A stretch of 64,000 nt of DNA, taken from contig OZ022501.1 of assembly GCA_963989385.1 (NCBI GenBank), positions 93,232,979 to 93,296,978 on the forward strand, in the 5' to 3' direction. Within the stretch, counting starts at the first letter, position 1; every line of letters begins with the position of its first letter. A program made the position numbers and the translations under genes. Below, piece by piece: positions 42,939-51,545 of this stretch. The notes below the pieces were generated by a model that did no database searches, was not told the DNA's origin, and worked only from the letters and a program-made list of their open reading frames with translations. The stretch is from Ctena decussata (taxonomy: Eukaryota > Mollusca > Bivalvia > Lucinida > Lucinidae).

Positions 42939-43736
42939 AATAAGGACTGGCACTTTGGGTAAGGATTTTCCCATGTATTTTTACATAGACTTTTGGCCTG
43001 AAAAAAAAAAAAGTCCGAACGGTCGCCTAGTGTAAAAATACATGGCCGTACCCAAAGATGCCAATCCATGAGTTCACTTCCTCAGGCTAGTAAGCCTCTG
43101 TTAGACCCTTGCAAAGCCGTAGAAGTCAAGTTCCTAGGCTCTCAGAGCTGTTCTTAGGACGATTCAGTGCCATTTTCCCACAAGAAATAGCCGTGGGATC
43201 ATGCACGCAACTTTGCGGGACGTTGTAGGAAGTTTGTAGGATCTGTAGGAGCACACAAGAAAACTTGCGGGATCACGCGACGTCTTTGGCCAGTTGTGAC
43301 GTTATGTTTGAACGTTTATGACGTCAGTTATTTCTAGTCGAAGTGTACAAGACGTTAGCCTCCATAGAAGCTGCTCTTATCATATTTTTAAGGGAAAATA
43401 GCAACATCCACATATCCACACTGAAATTGTGGAGTTAACGTGGATGATGTGGATTTGATGTGGATGTTGTGTGGAGTTGATGTGGATGATGTTGATGTTT
43501 TGTGGATGTTGTGTGGAGTTGATGTGGATGATGTGAATTTGATGTGGATCTTTTATGGCTGATGTGGATCCACAATGTGGAGTTTCCACACGTCCACATC
43601 TACACATTCGGCAAATTCGTTTAGTCTCTGCTGTCCCTTGTCCTAGCTTATTTCTCAAGTATGCTAACAGGCATATGCTACTGAAAATCTCAGTGAAACA
43701 GTGACCCAACGGCTTTCTCATTATGCCCTACATAGT
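42939..43736 (+). repeat. Left long terminal inverted repeat
   Basis: 798 bp. It contains a hairpin-forming terminal 130 bp, a unique middle, and a GATGTGGATGTTGTGTGGAG minisatellite at about 43,430-43,570. The inner limit is near CTACATAGT. Confidence 0.85.
43380..43721 (-). CDS. Possible TIR-encoded small protein, left copy
   Basis: A 113-codon frame read out toward the element end. Its first 55 residues (ICRMCRCGRVETPHCGS included) are also encoded by the right TIR at 47,234-47,518. The second half is a translated minisatellite rich in HIINSTQHP-like repeats. No homologue recognised. Conservation may be passive, because the TIR copies are nearly identical in DNA. Confidence 0.25.
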   Translation of the reverse strand: MRKPLGHCFTEIFSSICLLAYLRNKLGQGTAETKRICRMCRCGRVETPHCGSTSAIKDPHQIHIIHINSTQHPQNINIIHINSTQHPHQIHIIHVNSTISVWICGCCYFPLKI

Positions 43737-43774
43737 TACTTGCACCTGTAATTAGTCTAACGGAGGCATATAGC

Positions 43775-44060
43775 TCTGCAGTGCCTTGATACTGAATAGT
43801 AGCAGGTTTCTGATATCAGACTCTCGGCCTCATAGGACCTCACTGTACCAGAGACCTGACTTGACAGTATTCTCGTATGCTCTACAAAGTTGCATGCCCC
43901 TCAGAGGCATGGTCATGCAGTGCCCTTATACTGTGCAGTAGCAGGTGTCTGTTAGCAGACTCTCGGCCTCATATGGACTCACGTAACAGAGACGTGACTC
44001 TACAGCATCCGCATATGGCCCTGTACAGCAGCAGGCCTCTGTTATATGACTCTTGTCCTA
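43775..44060 (+). repeat. Imperfect tandem repeat, about 140-bp unit
   Basis: GCAGTGCCTTGATACTGAAT..AGTAGCAGG..AGACTCTCGGCCTCATA recurs at about 43,918 and, shortened, at about 44,015. It lies between the left TIR and the 3' end of the zinc-finger gene. Confidence 0.6.
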
Positions 44061-44157
44061 GCAGAGGCGTGACTTTACAGTTCCCGACAACTACCCCTCG
44101 TTAACTTACTACTACTTTCCGAAAGAAGAACAGACGACTTGTTTAACTCAACACAAC

Positions 44158-44163
44158 TTTATT
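44158..44163 (-). promoter_or_regulatory. AATAAA of the zinc-finger gene
   Basis: AATAAA on the minus strand about 150 bases after the stop at 44,314. Confidence 0.45.
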
Positions 44164-44313
44164 TGTCCCGCTAACTGATGACGATGAACAGAGGATTAGG
44201 ACCGTCCATCTTCACTCGATTACAACATTCATGTCAATACAATAAAATAAACGAAGAAAACAGGAAGTTCTGTAGTGTTCTACTACTGATTCAAGTACTG
44301 TGCTACAAAAGTC

Positions 44314-45069
44314 TCATTTCTTTGACATATTAGTTTTTATCTGTAATGTTTGCGATCTAACAGCTATCAGTGTATGTTGACGTTTCTCTTCTACAGTAGC
44401 AGTTGGTCTTTGATATTCGTCCAGTTTCCGCTCAAGTAGATAGCGACGCTTTTTAAATGCATATTGCATTGCTTCTTCATCATCATAGTCTTCATCTTCT
44501 TTTAATTTGTGGGCAGTAGATAATACTTTCTTGTGAATAGGATCTTTTCTCAAAGCAGAGCCGAGTCTCACAAGATCTTGATATTTAGAAATAAAGCATG
44601 ATCTATATGTTGGTTTGAGTTCTTCATATGCCATCTCTTCTGCTTCTTCTATGTCCACATTGGGTTCTTCCTGCAACGCAGTTTTCACCGTGTCGTTAAA
44701 CTGATCTTGAACGGCTTCGTAGGTTCGTCTTAAGAGTCTATCCCAAGGACTTTTCTTTAACGTTTTTCTGGGTTTGATTTTACCTATTTCCTCATCGCCG
44801 GGAGACTCATCGTCTGTGTCCATCTCTGCTGCGTCTGTATCGGAGTCTCGTGAAGGCTTAGTATAATTATATTTTCCAAAGATATCATGTCCTTTCATAC
44901 CCTGCATATGTTTATTCTCAGTATGTATGTCAGACGACTCTGATACAATACTTTCTTCACTGTCAGACATTGTAGACTTCCCTTTACAAACGCCACTGGA
45001 TATATGTCTTCTTAAGCTGTCCGATCGAGCAAATTCACGAAAACACGTCTGGCACTGATATCGACCCAT
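44314..45069 (-). CDS. Acidic C2HC zinc-finger protein of the long-TIR element
   Basis: 251 aa, single exon. Residues 4-28 form one zinc finger, CX2CX12HX5C (Cys6, Cys9, His22, Cys28), with the DSLRRH contact pattern of DNA-binding fingers. Residues 34-95 are Ser/Asp/Glu-rich. A basic patch KPRKTLKKSPWDRLLRR follows at about 99-115. The C-terminal half is charged and helical, with EEAMQYAFKKRRYLLERKLDEYQ near 200-222. Such finger-plus-acidic proteins recur in invertebrate virus-like elements; this is from memory and unverified. A nuclear DNA-binding or transcription role is an inference. A TATA box at 45,111-45,120 supports the start. Confidence 0.75.
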   Translation of the reverse strand: MGRYQCQTCFREFARSDSLRRHISSGVCKGKSTMSDSEESIVSESSDIHTENKHMQGMKGHDIFGKYNYTKPSRDSDTDAAEMDTDDESPGDEEIGKIKPRKTLKKSPWDRLLRRTYEAVQDQFNDTVKTALQEEPNVDIEEAEEMAYEELKPTYRSCFISKYQDLVRLGSALRKDPIHKKVLSTAHKLKEDEDYDDEEAMQYAFKKRRYLLERKLDEYQRPTATVEEKRQHTLIAVRSQTLQIKTNMSKK

Positions 45070-45110
45070 CGAATGTTGCTTGAAGAATGAACAAGTGTCA
45101 TATGAAGCGC

Positions 45111-45120
45111 TCCTTTTATA
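45111..45120 (-). promoter_or_regulatory. TATA box of the zinc-finger gene
   Basis: TATAAAAGGA, 42-51 bases before the ATG, a near-consensus match. Confidence 0.65.
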
Positions 45121-45270
45121 GGTTTTTGCCTGAAAAAGATAGAATAAATGGTTTATGCTTCATTTATGTGATATGTCATATTTGTAAAAATACGTGCATA
45201 TGTCAAGATTAGAAACAGAATGTTAAAAAATGTTAAGTTATTTTAAACTTCTGAGTTTAAATATATAGAT

Positions 45271-45620
45271 ATAGAGGATCTTACATGAGTGCTCGTGTAT
45301 TATTGATTTTATTAAACGAGTTGGGGGAAAAGATAAGATGCGAGGCTTTGCCGAGCATCTTATCGGTTTTCCCCAACGAGTTTAATAAATTCAGTAATAC
45401 AGGAGCACGAATGCAAGATTCTATTTATCATATGACACTAAAATCGCATTTTCTCAGCAGAATTTGCACTAAAACGTCACGATTTCGACATTAGAAAACG
45501 CGACGTTTTTATGGACGTCAACGTATAACGTTACGACGTAATTTGCATATTTAATCCACTAGTGGATTATCGCATTTAATGCATGGCTTTATTACACTCT
45601 CAGATGCGACGTCATATGAT
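45271..45620 (+). mobile_element. Nested fold-back MITE, short copy
   Basis: Inverse relative of 26,631-27,877 without its 0.9-kb insert. It contains the palindrome TTTATTAAACGAGTTGGGGG..CCCCAACGAGTTTAATAAAT. It lies between the zinc-finger gene promoter and the small basic protein gene. Confidence 0.8.
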
Positions 45621-45924
45621 AAATAAGAATAATATGATTTATCACTTACACCAACAGTTATGATAAAAAGTTATATTATCTTCTGACCTTTTTATCAATT
45701 ACTTGATAGCAGTAACTTACATTTTATTTCTCTCGCTTGCATCCTACTTGTTTACGGTAGTCTTTAGATTCATAGGAACTGTTATCTGCACGAACTTTCT
45801 TAGTTCTAGCTTTCGTCAAAGACCTGCTGGAACGTCATATATCTCGACCCTTCTTTTGTTCTTTAAGCTTGCGTCTATGTTGCTTTTCTTTCTCCTCACG
45901 TAAGAAGGAGTGAATTTCAGCTTA

Positions 45925-46110
45925 TCAGAGTCGACAGTACTTCAATGGTCTACCCTCTCTGAGTCTTTTGTCTAAAGCAGTTGCAAGTCTTTTCATGAGG
46001 TATCGAATCTGTCCATAGCTGGCCTGGTAGCTTCTTTTCTGGACGACAGGCACACCTGATGAATCTGATATCTTCCTTAAATCTTCTTTCGTCTGCTTTG
46101 AACAATTCAT
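45925..46110 (-). CDS. Small basic protein of the long-TIR element
   Basis: 61 aa, about one quarter Lys/Arg, with GVPVVQKRSYQASYGQIRYL and ALDKRLREGRPLKY. No family recognised. A TATA box (TATAAATA, 46,164-46,171) lies about 55-60 bases upstream of the ATG, the same arrangement as in the two neighbouring genes, which supports it as real. Beyond the TGA-TAA stops the same frame continues with a Lys/Arg-rich stretch of about 28 codons, which may be a former C-terminus. Could be a nucleic-acid-binding core-type protein; that is a guess. Confidence 0.5.
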   Translation of the reverse strand: MNCSKQTKEDLRKISDSSGVPVVQKRSYQASYGQIRYLMKRLATALDKRLREGRPLKYCRL

Positions 46111-46163
46111 TTAGACTTCTATCAAGCTTTACTTAAAATGATGAATTTTGTAGCATCATCTTG

Positions 46164-46171
46164 TATTTATA
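46164..46171 (-). promoter_or_regulatory. TATA box of the small basic protein gene
   Basis: TATAAATA on the minus strand, 54-61 bases before the ATG. Confidence 0.5.
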
Positions 46172-46252
46172 CTTATTTCGATATTCATACCGATATTTAG
46201 TCAGAAATTAAACAACCCTCTGTCTGAAATGTAACTTAATCAAAGTCTTTCC

Positions 46253-46363
46253 ATGGCTGAAACGAATATCTTTTCCCGTATCACCCCTGATACTGATATG
46301 AACTTAATCGATGAAGGATTTCGCTACTGGAACGTAATGCATATTGACGAATTCTTTGTGTAA
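46253..46363 (+). CDS. Possible short plus-strand ORF in the long-TIR element
   Basis: 36 codons with a strong start context (TTTCCATGGCTG), giving MAETNIFSRITPDTDMNLID and more. It diverges from the small basic protein gene and ends 38 bases before the stop of the convergent 211-aa gene. It reads like the N-terminus of a larger protein whose remainder was deleted, or it may be chance. Confidence 0.25.
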   Translation: MAETNIFSRITPDTDMNLIDEGFRYWNVMHIDEFFV

Positions 46364-46401
46364 CTGTTGTGAGGCTTTTGACGTTTCGAATGGTACGACT
46401 C

Positions 46402-47037
46402 TCAAAATAGGCCTACGTAAGTGTAACTGGCAACATCAGAGTACGCGTACAACCGACTGTGCATCATATTCAAGTCCACTTGATATTTGAAAGCATGACT
46501 TTCGTTTGCAATAGGTCTTTCTGACATGCTCGGATTTACTCCAAGAGCTTCCCCAAGAGAAGCTGGAAAACGAACCCTGACCTGCTTTGCATTCTGTGCA
46601 ATAACTTTGAGACGATTGCTGTTTTTTACATAAGTAATTCGAATAGAAGCATTTATTTTTGTCAATAAAGGTCCATACTGTGTATCTATTACAGACTGGA
46701 TCTCATCCACCAAATGCTGAGGAGAGCTATAATTTCCCTCTTGGATAAACAATTTATATTCATAACATCCTTCTCCGCCAGCGCACAGTTCATTTGTGCT
46801 CTGTATTCCCAGATTATTGACTGTCGCTTGGTCTAGAAATGTCAAAAAGAAAAAGTTATTGTTCTCTGAAATGTTCATGACTTCAGATGACGTGATCATT
46901 TCCACTAAAGCAACTTCCCAGTTGTCCTTATCCATCTTGATGGGATGATCTAGTCTGACAGTAAAAGAACTCTGTGTGTTCTTTGGAAAAGCATTCATCG
47001 AACTGTCACTCAGAAGAGTCAGATAGAACTCCTTCAT
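46402..47037 (-). CDS. 211-aa virus-like protein of the long-TIR element
   Basis: Single exon, no Cys-rich or membrane part. The N-terminus has the pattern FYLTLLSDSSMNAFPKNT, then FTVRL..PI and DNWEVALVEM (residues 39-48). The middle has GNYSSPQHLVDEIQSVIDTQ (about 102-121), and the C-terminal part has RVRFPASLGEALG and HSRLYAYSDVASYTYVGLF. The pattern FYxTLxSxSSM..FP..T...F..L....L...WEVxLxE recurs, from memory, in ORFs of invertebrate virus-like or Maverick-type elements and suggests a beta-rich, capsid-associated protein. The exact function is unknown. TATA at 47,118-47,125. It lies 170 bp inside the right TIR. Confidence 0.75.
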   Translation of the reverse strand: MKEFYLTLLSDSSMNAFPKNTQSSFTVRLDHPIKMDKDNWEVALVEMITSSEVMNISENNNFFFLTFLDQATVNNLGIQSTNELCAGGEGCYEYKLFIQEGNYSSPQHLVDEIQSVIDTQYGPLLTKINASIRITYVKNSNRLKVIAQNAKQVRVRFPASLGEALGVNPSMSERPIANESHAFKYQVDLNMMHSRLYAYSDVASYTYVGLF

Positions 47038-47117
47038 ACTTAATTAATTCATCCACTGTCTCTCAAGAATCTCAGTCAAGTTCTGAATAGGTATGCACGA
47101 TCCTGTCAAAGACCTGC

Positions 47118-47125
47118 TATATATA
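47118..47125 (-). promoter_or_regulatory. TATA box of the 211-aa gene
   Basis: TATATATA followed by GCAGG on the minus strand, 81-88 bases before the ATG. Confidence 0.5.
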
Positions 47126-47207
47126 CAAATATTCAGGACGCCAGTAGACAGGCATCTTTATCTTCATCTGTTACTGTACAGTGAAAGGGCACTGCATGGG
47201 GAAGCCA

Positions 47208-47966
47208 CTATGTAGGTCATCACGAGAAAGCCGTTGGGTCACTCGTTTCTCATTGAGATTTCCAGAAGCCTATGTCTGTCAGCACACTTGAGAAATAAGC
47301 TAAGTCAAGGTACAGCAGAGGCTAAGCGAATTTGTCGAATGTGTAGATGTGGACGTGTGGAAACTCCACATTGTGGATCCACATTAGCCACAAAACATCC
47401 ACATCAAATCCACATCAACTCCACACAACATCCACAAAACATCCATATCAAATCCACATCATCCACGTTAACTCCACAATTTCAGTGTGGATATGTGGAT
47501 GTTGCTATTTTCCCTTAAAAATATGATAAGGGCAGCTTCTATGGAGGCTAACGTCTTGTACACTTCGACTAGAAATAACTGACGTCATAAACGTTCAAAC
47601 ATAACGTCACAACTGGCCAAAGACATCGCGTGATCCCGCAAGTTTTCTTGTGTGCTCCTACAGATCCTACAAACTTCCTACAACGTCCCGCAAAGTTGCG
47701 TGCATGATCCCACGGCTATTTCTGGTGGGAAAATGGCACTGAATCGTCCAATGAACAGCTCTGAGAGCCTAGGAACTTGACTTCTACGGCTTTGGAAGGG
47801 CCTAACAGAGGCTCACTAGCCTGAGGAAGTGAACTCATGGATTGGCATCTTTGGGTACGGCCATGTATTTTTACACTAGGCGACCGTGCGGACTTATTTT
47901 TTTTCAGGCCAAAAGTCTATGTAAAAATACATGGGAAAATCCGTACTCAAAGTGCCAGTCCTTACT
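47208..47966 (-). repeat. Right long terminal inverted repeat
   Basis: 759 bp. Inverse of 42,939-43,736 with a shorter minisatellite (about 47,394-47,480). The terminal 130 bp again folds on itself. Confidence 0.85.
47234..47518 (+). CDS. Possible TIR-encoded small protein, right copy
   Basis: 94-codon counterpart of 43,380-43,721 with KRICRMCRCGRVETPHCGS conserved. The ends differ because of indels in the minisatellite. Low confidence as a gene. Confidence 0.25.
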   Translation: MGHSFLIEISRSLCLSAHLRNKLSQGTAEAKRICRMCRCGRVETPHCGSTLATKHPHQIHINSTQHPQNIHIKSTSSTLTPQFQCGYVDVAIFP

Positions 47967-48346
47967 ACTCATGACCACGTCTTCGGATATTGTGTTTCCC
48001 TGCATCGTTAAACGCGATTGGAAAAAAAGGTTTTAAAATGCTGCATGTACTAATGTCAGTCCATATGCAGTTAAACCGCATTTTTCTCGTGATATGAATT
48101 AAATCAAGAAGAGAGAGCTTCGGCAGAAGTCATCGTTGCTCAGTGCAAGTGTCTGAATATTTTTGCCGAAAAAATGCCGAAAAAATGTCAATTTATTGCG
48201 CGCATTACGTTTGAAATTGTACTAACATCGTCGTTAGTTAAATAAAAACTGGGCCCCGGTTGCTAGTTTTCGCTATTTCGTCTCTTACGTTCTTTTATAA
48301 CAGGTTTGATCTGCGATTGTGGCTCCAAGTGGGGAAACTTCTTTAG
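47967..48346. other. No gene seen
   Basis: Right flank of the long-TIR element. Nothing recognised apart from a short GTCGTTAGTTAA..AACTGGGCCCCGGTTG phrase recalling the fold-back at 28,672. Confidence 0.35.
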
Positions 48347-48562
48347 TAGGGTCGTGTCGGGTAACGTCGATCGGCAGCTAAATTCGGACATACCATTGCA
48401 AACAGTGAAAATCCAGATGAGACGGCTCATAATGAGCCGTCTCATCAGAATTTTCACTGTTTGCCCAATTATTTTTGTTTTAATTCCAAACAACTGACAT
48501 ATAAATGAAACAATTTCACTGTCCGAACTTACCTGCTGTCCAAATTTATCCGACTTGACCCT
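48347..48562 (-). mobile_element. TTCGGACAG TIR MITE
   Basis: TAGGGTCGTGTCGGGTAACG and CCGACTTGACCCT are the ends. The interior runs opposite to the copy at 30,467 (CATACCATTGCAAACAGTGA first). The GATGAGACGGCTCATAATGA hairpin is kept. Confidence 0.75.
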
Positions 48563-48940
48563 GTTTCCCCTTGTCAAATGCTTAGCCTTCGTCTTAATCA
48601 ATATGCATTCTATTTTCATTTGTTCGATCAGCAGTTTGTGGTACAGGTCCATGTACCGTCTTCATTAGCTCGGACTAAGATACTGAACAAGCCGAAAACA
48701 TGGCTTCATCATTTTCTTTATAAGCCACTATAGCTAGGATTTGACCGAAAGTTCAGGCATAATTATGCCATCACTGACAAATTATTTTAATATAATGCAT
48801 TTTACAGACGATCTACTGTCCTAAATGCAGCAAATACATGTAAATGAAGTTCGAAATTGCACATCATTAAGCATTAAGCGCTTCTTTTACCTTCGAATAT
48901 TACCTATATAAACGATCAGGAAATAAACAGTCAGTTGCTA

Positions 48941-49024
48941 ATCACTGCACACAGCCTTTCATTATCATCCTCCCATCGTTCTGATGTGACTGAAACACTG
49001 TTGAAAAAAAAACGTGGAATCGAA
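48941..49024 (+). mobile_element. 84-bp 5'-truncated SINE with 12-bp target duplication
   Basis: CTGCACACAGCCTTTCATTA and CTGATGTGACTGAAACACTG match the 3' half of the 26,105 SINE. Perfect AGTCAGTTGCTA repeats flank it at 48,929-48,940 and 49,025-49,036. Confidence 0.85.
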
Positions 49025-49036
49025 AGTCAGTTGCTA

Positions 49037-49960
49037 CATGTAAGACATTTTTGAAACCGTTGTCTTACTTAGAACAATTCAAGCGAATTATTCAGTGGCT
49101 CGTGTTATCCGCCGGATGTTAACAACTGATTTCATGACTGGTCGGAAATGAGGTTTAGCGTTCAGATCTTTTTTGTCCGAGAGATATTTCCAGTGTTCAA
49201 TTTTCACATGTGACTGTAGGCATATGTAGGTATATGGCTTTTTTACGGCAGAACAAAATATTCTCGAGGCAATCATTGTGGACTTAATCTCTAAAACTGC
49301 ATAGGCATTTGATGGTTGGTTGGTTGATTTGATGCTTAACGTCCACGGTAAACAACTAAGGTCATGTCGGGACGGTCAGTTAACCTAACCACACTATTCC
49401 TGGGCAGGCTTAGACCTCCTAAGCGCATAGGCATTTGAATAAATGAGACTGTTCGTTTTTAGTTGTAAAGACGGCCATTCTATGACGCACTTTAGACTAA
49501 AAGTGGGTCATGGTTGAAATGCATCATTTAGCTCTTTGAATAAAAAGACACAAATGTGACGCATACAAATACCCTGACCTTACAACCCCTCAATTAGATA
49601 CTAGTCATTAACTGGGGATTTCCCCTCCAGCTGGAACACCTACTGTTCCTTTTGCCTACCCTCAAAATTCTAAATATCAGGACAACTGGCTTAGAGCAAA
49701 CAGTGCACACCCATATCAGACTGATCTTAAAAAAGCAGACTATTCTAGGTCAGCATTGTTTGCTACTCCATTTATATCTTTTAGATTGACGATTGACGAC
49801 CGCATTAGAAAAATATACTGATCAATTTGAAGACCGTCAAGGTATTTATTTTTTGATGCCCCAATTTTGAGAAAGTTTGCTGAACAGTAATCTTATACTC
49901 CATCTATATAATGACTACAATCCTACCTTTGGTTACACATGAAAAAACTCCCTTTCAAAT
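49037..49960. other. No gene; short repeat at 49,310-49,420
   Basis: A GGTTGGTTGGTTGATTTGAT..CGGGACGGTCAGTTAACC stretch shares the GGGACGGTCAGT word with the 13,738 family. Otherwise plain. Confidence 0.35.
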
Positions 49961-50195
49961 GAGCCGCAACACGACAAAACCAACAATGTGGTTGTGCGCC
50001 CGGTGCAGACTCAGATCTGCCTGTGCATCTGCCAAGTTTGATCAGACTCTTCATTAAGTGCTCAAAGGGTAGCTAAGGGTCTAAGCTACCTCCATGCGGA
50101 CAGCGAAGACTCTGATCAGACTGGGCGGATGCCCAGGCTGATCTGAGTCTGTGCTGGGCGCTTAACCACATTGTTGGTTTGTCGTGTCGCGGCTC
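49961..50195. mobile_element. GAGCCGCGACACGA fold-back MITE
   Basis: 235-bp full-size copy, with a left-end CpG decay (GAGCCGCAACACG) and an intact right end. Confidence 0.85.
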
Positions 50196-50433
50196 AAATG
50201 TTATAGGTATTAAGCTGTTACCCTCACATCTTCTTTATGACTTGAACAATTCATACGTTCAACTTTCCTGTAAAAATAATAATGATAATTGATGATTTTT
50301 GCCGTAATAAATCTGTTTAAAGCCTCTTTATTATTCATCCTATGTTAGACAAATAAATCTTCAATGAAATGTTACAAATTAACTGTTAATAGTAAAAATA
50401 TAGATTGATTTCTGTTATCGTTCTAACACTTTT

Positions 50434-50599
50434 GGAACCCTGCTAGCTCATGGGTTACTTGCTGATCCATTGAGCTGGCGGTATGGGTTTGAATCATGCT
50501 GGAGGGGAGTTCCTTTCGAACGTAAACGCGATTCCCTAACCCACAGCCTTTCATAAGCACCCAGCCCATCGGCTCAGTATGTCATCCATCCATTCATCT
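50434..50599 (+). mobile_element. tRNA-derived SINE, (ATCC)n tail, diverged
   Basis: TGCTAGCTCATGGGTTACTT head, GGGTTTGAATCATGC B-box-like word, ACAGCCTTTCATAAGCACC and CATCCATCCATTCATCT end. Confidence 0.6.
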
Positions 50600-50829
50600 A
50601 ATAATCTTTTTTATGATACTTGTTGCTATGTATATGCAGCGGGCTGAAAAACTAGAGCAAGCCTTGGCCAGTGCCACTGCCAAATGAAATAAAGCACCCA
50701 ATAAAACTTTAATGCAACGGGAGACAGATAATCCATTCCAGCAGTTATCCTGAGCAAAATATTCTATTCCAGAATTTCCGAAATATTAGGTAAAAAAAAA
50801 AAACTCAAAACATAATTTAATGCACCAAA

Positions 50830-51120
50830 GGGGATGGTCGTAGTCGGGCGATGGTGCTGGTTACCATTCGGAGTAGAGCATGGGCCGACTGTGCTTGCAG
50901 TAGATGCGGATGAGGTTGTTTGGATATTTTTGCTCTCCCCTTTCATATCTTATTTCTTTCTCTCTCTCTCTCAGGGAGATGGATCGATATAGACTAAAAT
51001 ACTGACTCAAAGAGCCTTTAAACCTAAAACAAGCAACCAGCCAGCTTAAGGGTCGAGTCAGATAAATTCGACTGCAAGATTCAGGTAAGGTTGTTTGGAT
51101 ATTTTTGCACTCCCCTTTCA

Positions 51121-51177
<57 letters not shown>

Positions 51178-51250
51178 GGAAGATGGATTGATATGGACTG
51201 AAATACTGACTCAAAGAGCCTTTAAACCCAAAACAAGCAATCAACCAACT
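50830..51250 (+). mobile_element. Two copies of the GATGGTGCTGG SINE-like repeat with (CT)n
   Basis: 50,830-51,035 and about 51,080-51,250 share GGTTGTTTGGATATTTTTGC, a CT tract and GAAATACTGACTCAAAGAGC. The second copy is 5'-truncated and has an expanded CT tract (51,123-51,175). A short piece of the TTCGGACAG family (51,045-51,075) lies between them. Confidence 0.65.
51123..51175. repeat. (CT)n microsatellite
   Basis: An expanded internal tract of the SINE-like repeat. It explains the Arg-Glu repeat reading frame on the minus strand. Confidence 0.9.
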
Positions 51251-51251
51251 T

Positions 51252-51447
51252 TAAGGTCAATCGGGTAAATTCGGACAGCCGGTAAATTCGAACAGTGTCA
51301 TTGTTTCCTTATATGTCATTTGTTTTGAAAACAAAATTAACTGGGCAAACAGAGAAAATCATTACGAGCCGTCTCATCTGGATATTTACTGTTTACAATG
51401 GTTTGTGCCAATTTACCCGCCGTCCGAAGTTACCCGATTCGAACCTA
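51252..51447 (+). mobile_element. TTCGGACAG TIR MITE
   Basis: TAAGGTCAATCGGGTAAATTC start, TTACCCGATTCGAACCTA end, TA at both borders; one hairpin arm is deleted. Confidence 0.65.
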
Positions 51448-51545
51448 ATGCACCATTAACATTTCTGAGTAGGTGACATTGTCGTTGTGTCAGCAGCAGC
51501 ATCCAGGGGACATCAACAATTCTGTATTAAGCTAAAAGTTAACAA

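Larger units (their letters stand above)
42939..47966. mobile_element. 5-kb long-TIR, virus-like element with three minus-strand genes
   Basis: 42,939-43,736 and 47,208-47,966 are inverted copies (about 90 percent identical by eye, with indels in a minisatellite). Termini read (A/G)TAAGGACTGGCACTTTG. Polinton/Maverick elements also have long TIRs starting AG and 6-bp target duplications. Here the flanks ATACAT/ACTCAT match at only 4 of 6. Polinton elements are usually 15-20 kb, and this one has no polymerase, integrase or capsid ATPase frames. It is therefore either a deletion derivative or a distinct small element. A fold-back MITE (45,271-45,620) is nested inside. Confidence 0.75.

Noticed and set aside
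45703..45903. 66-codon hydrophobic plus-strand ORF inside the long-TIR element
   Set aside because: It lies antisense to the Lys/Arg-rich extension of the 61-aa gene, has no promoter of its own, and hydrophobicity follows from the complementary A/G-rich strand.
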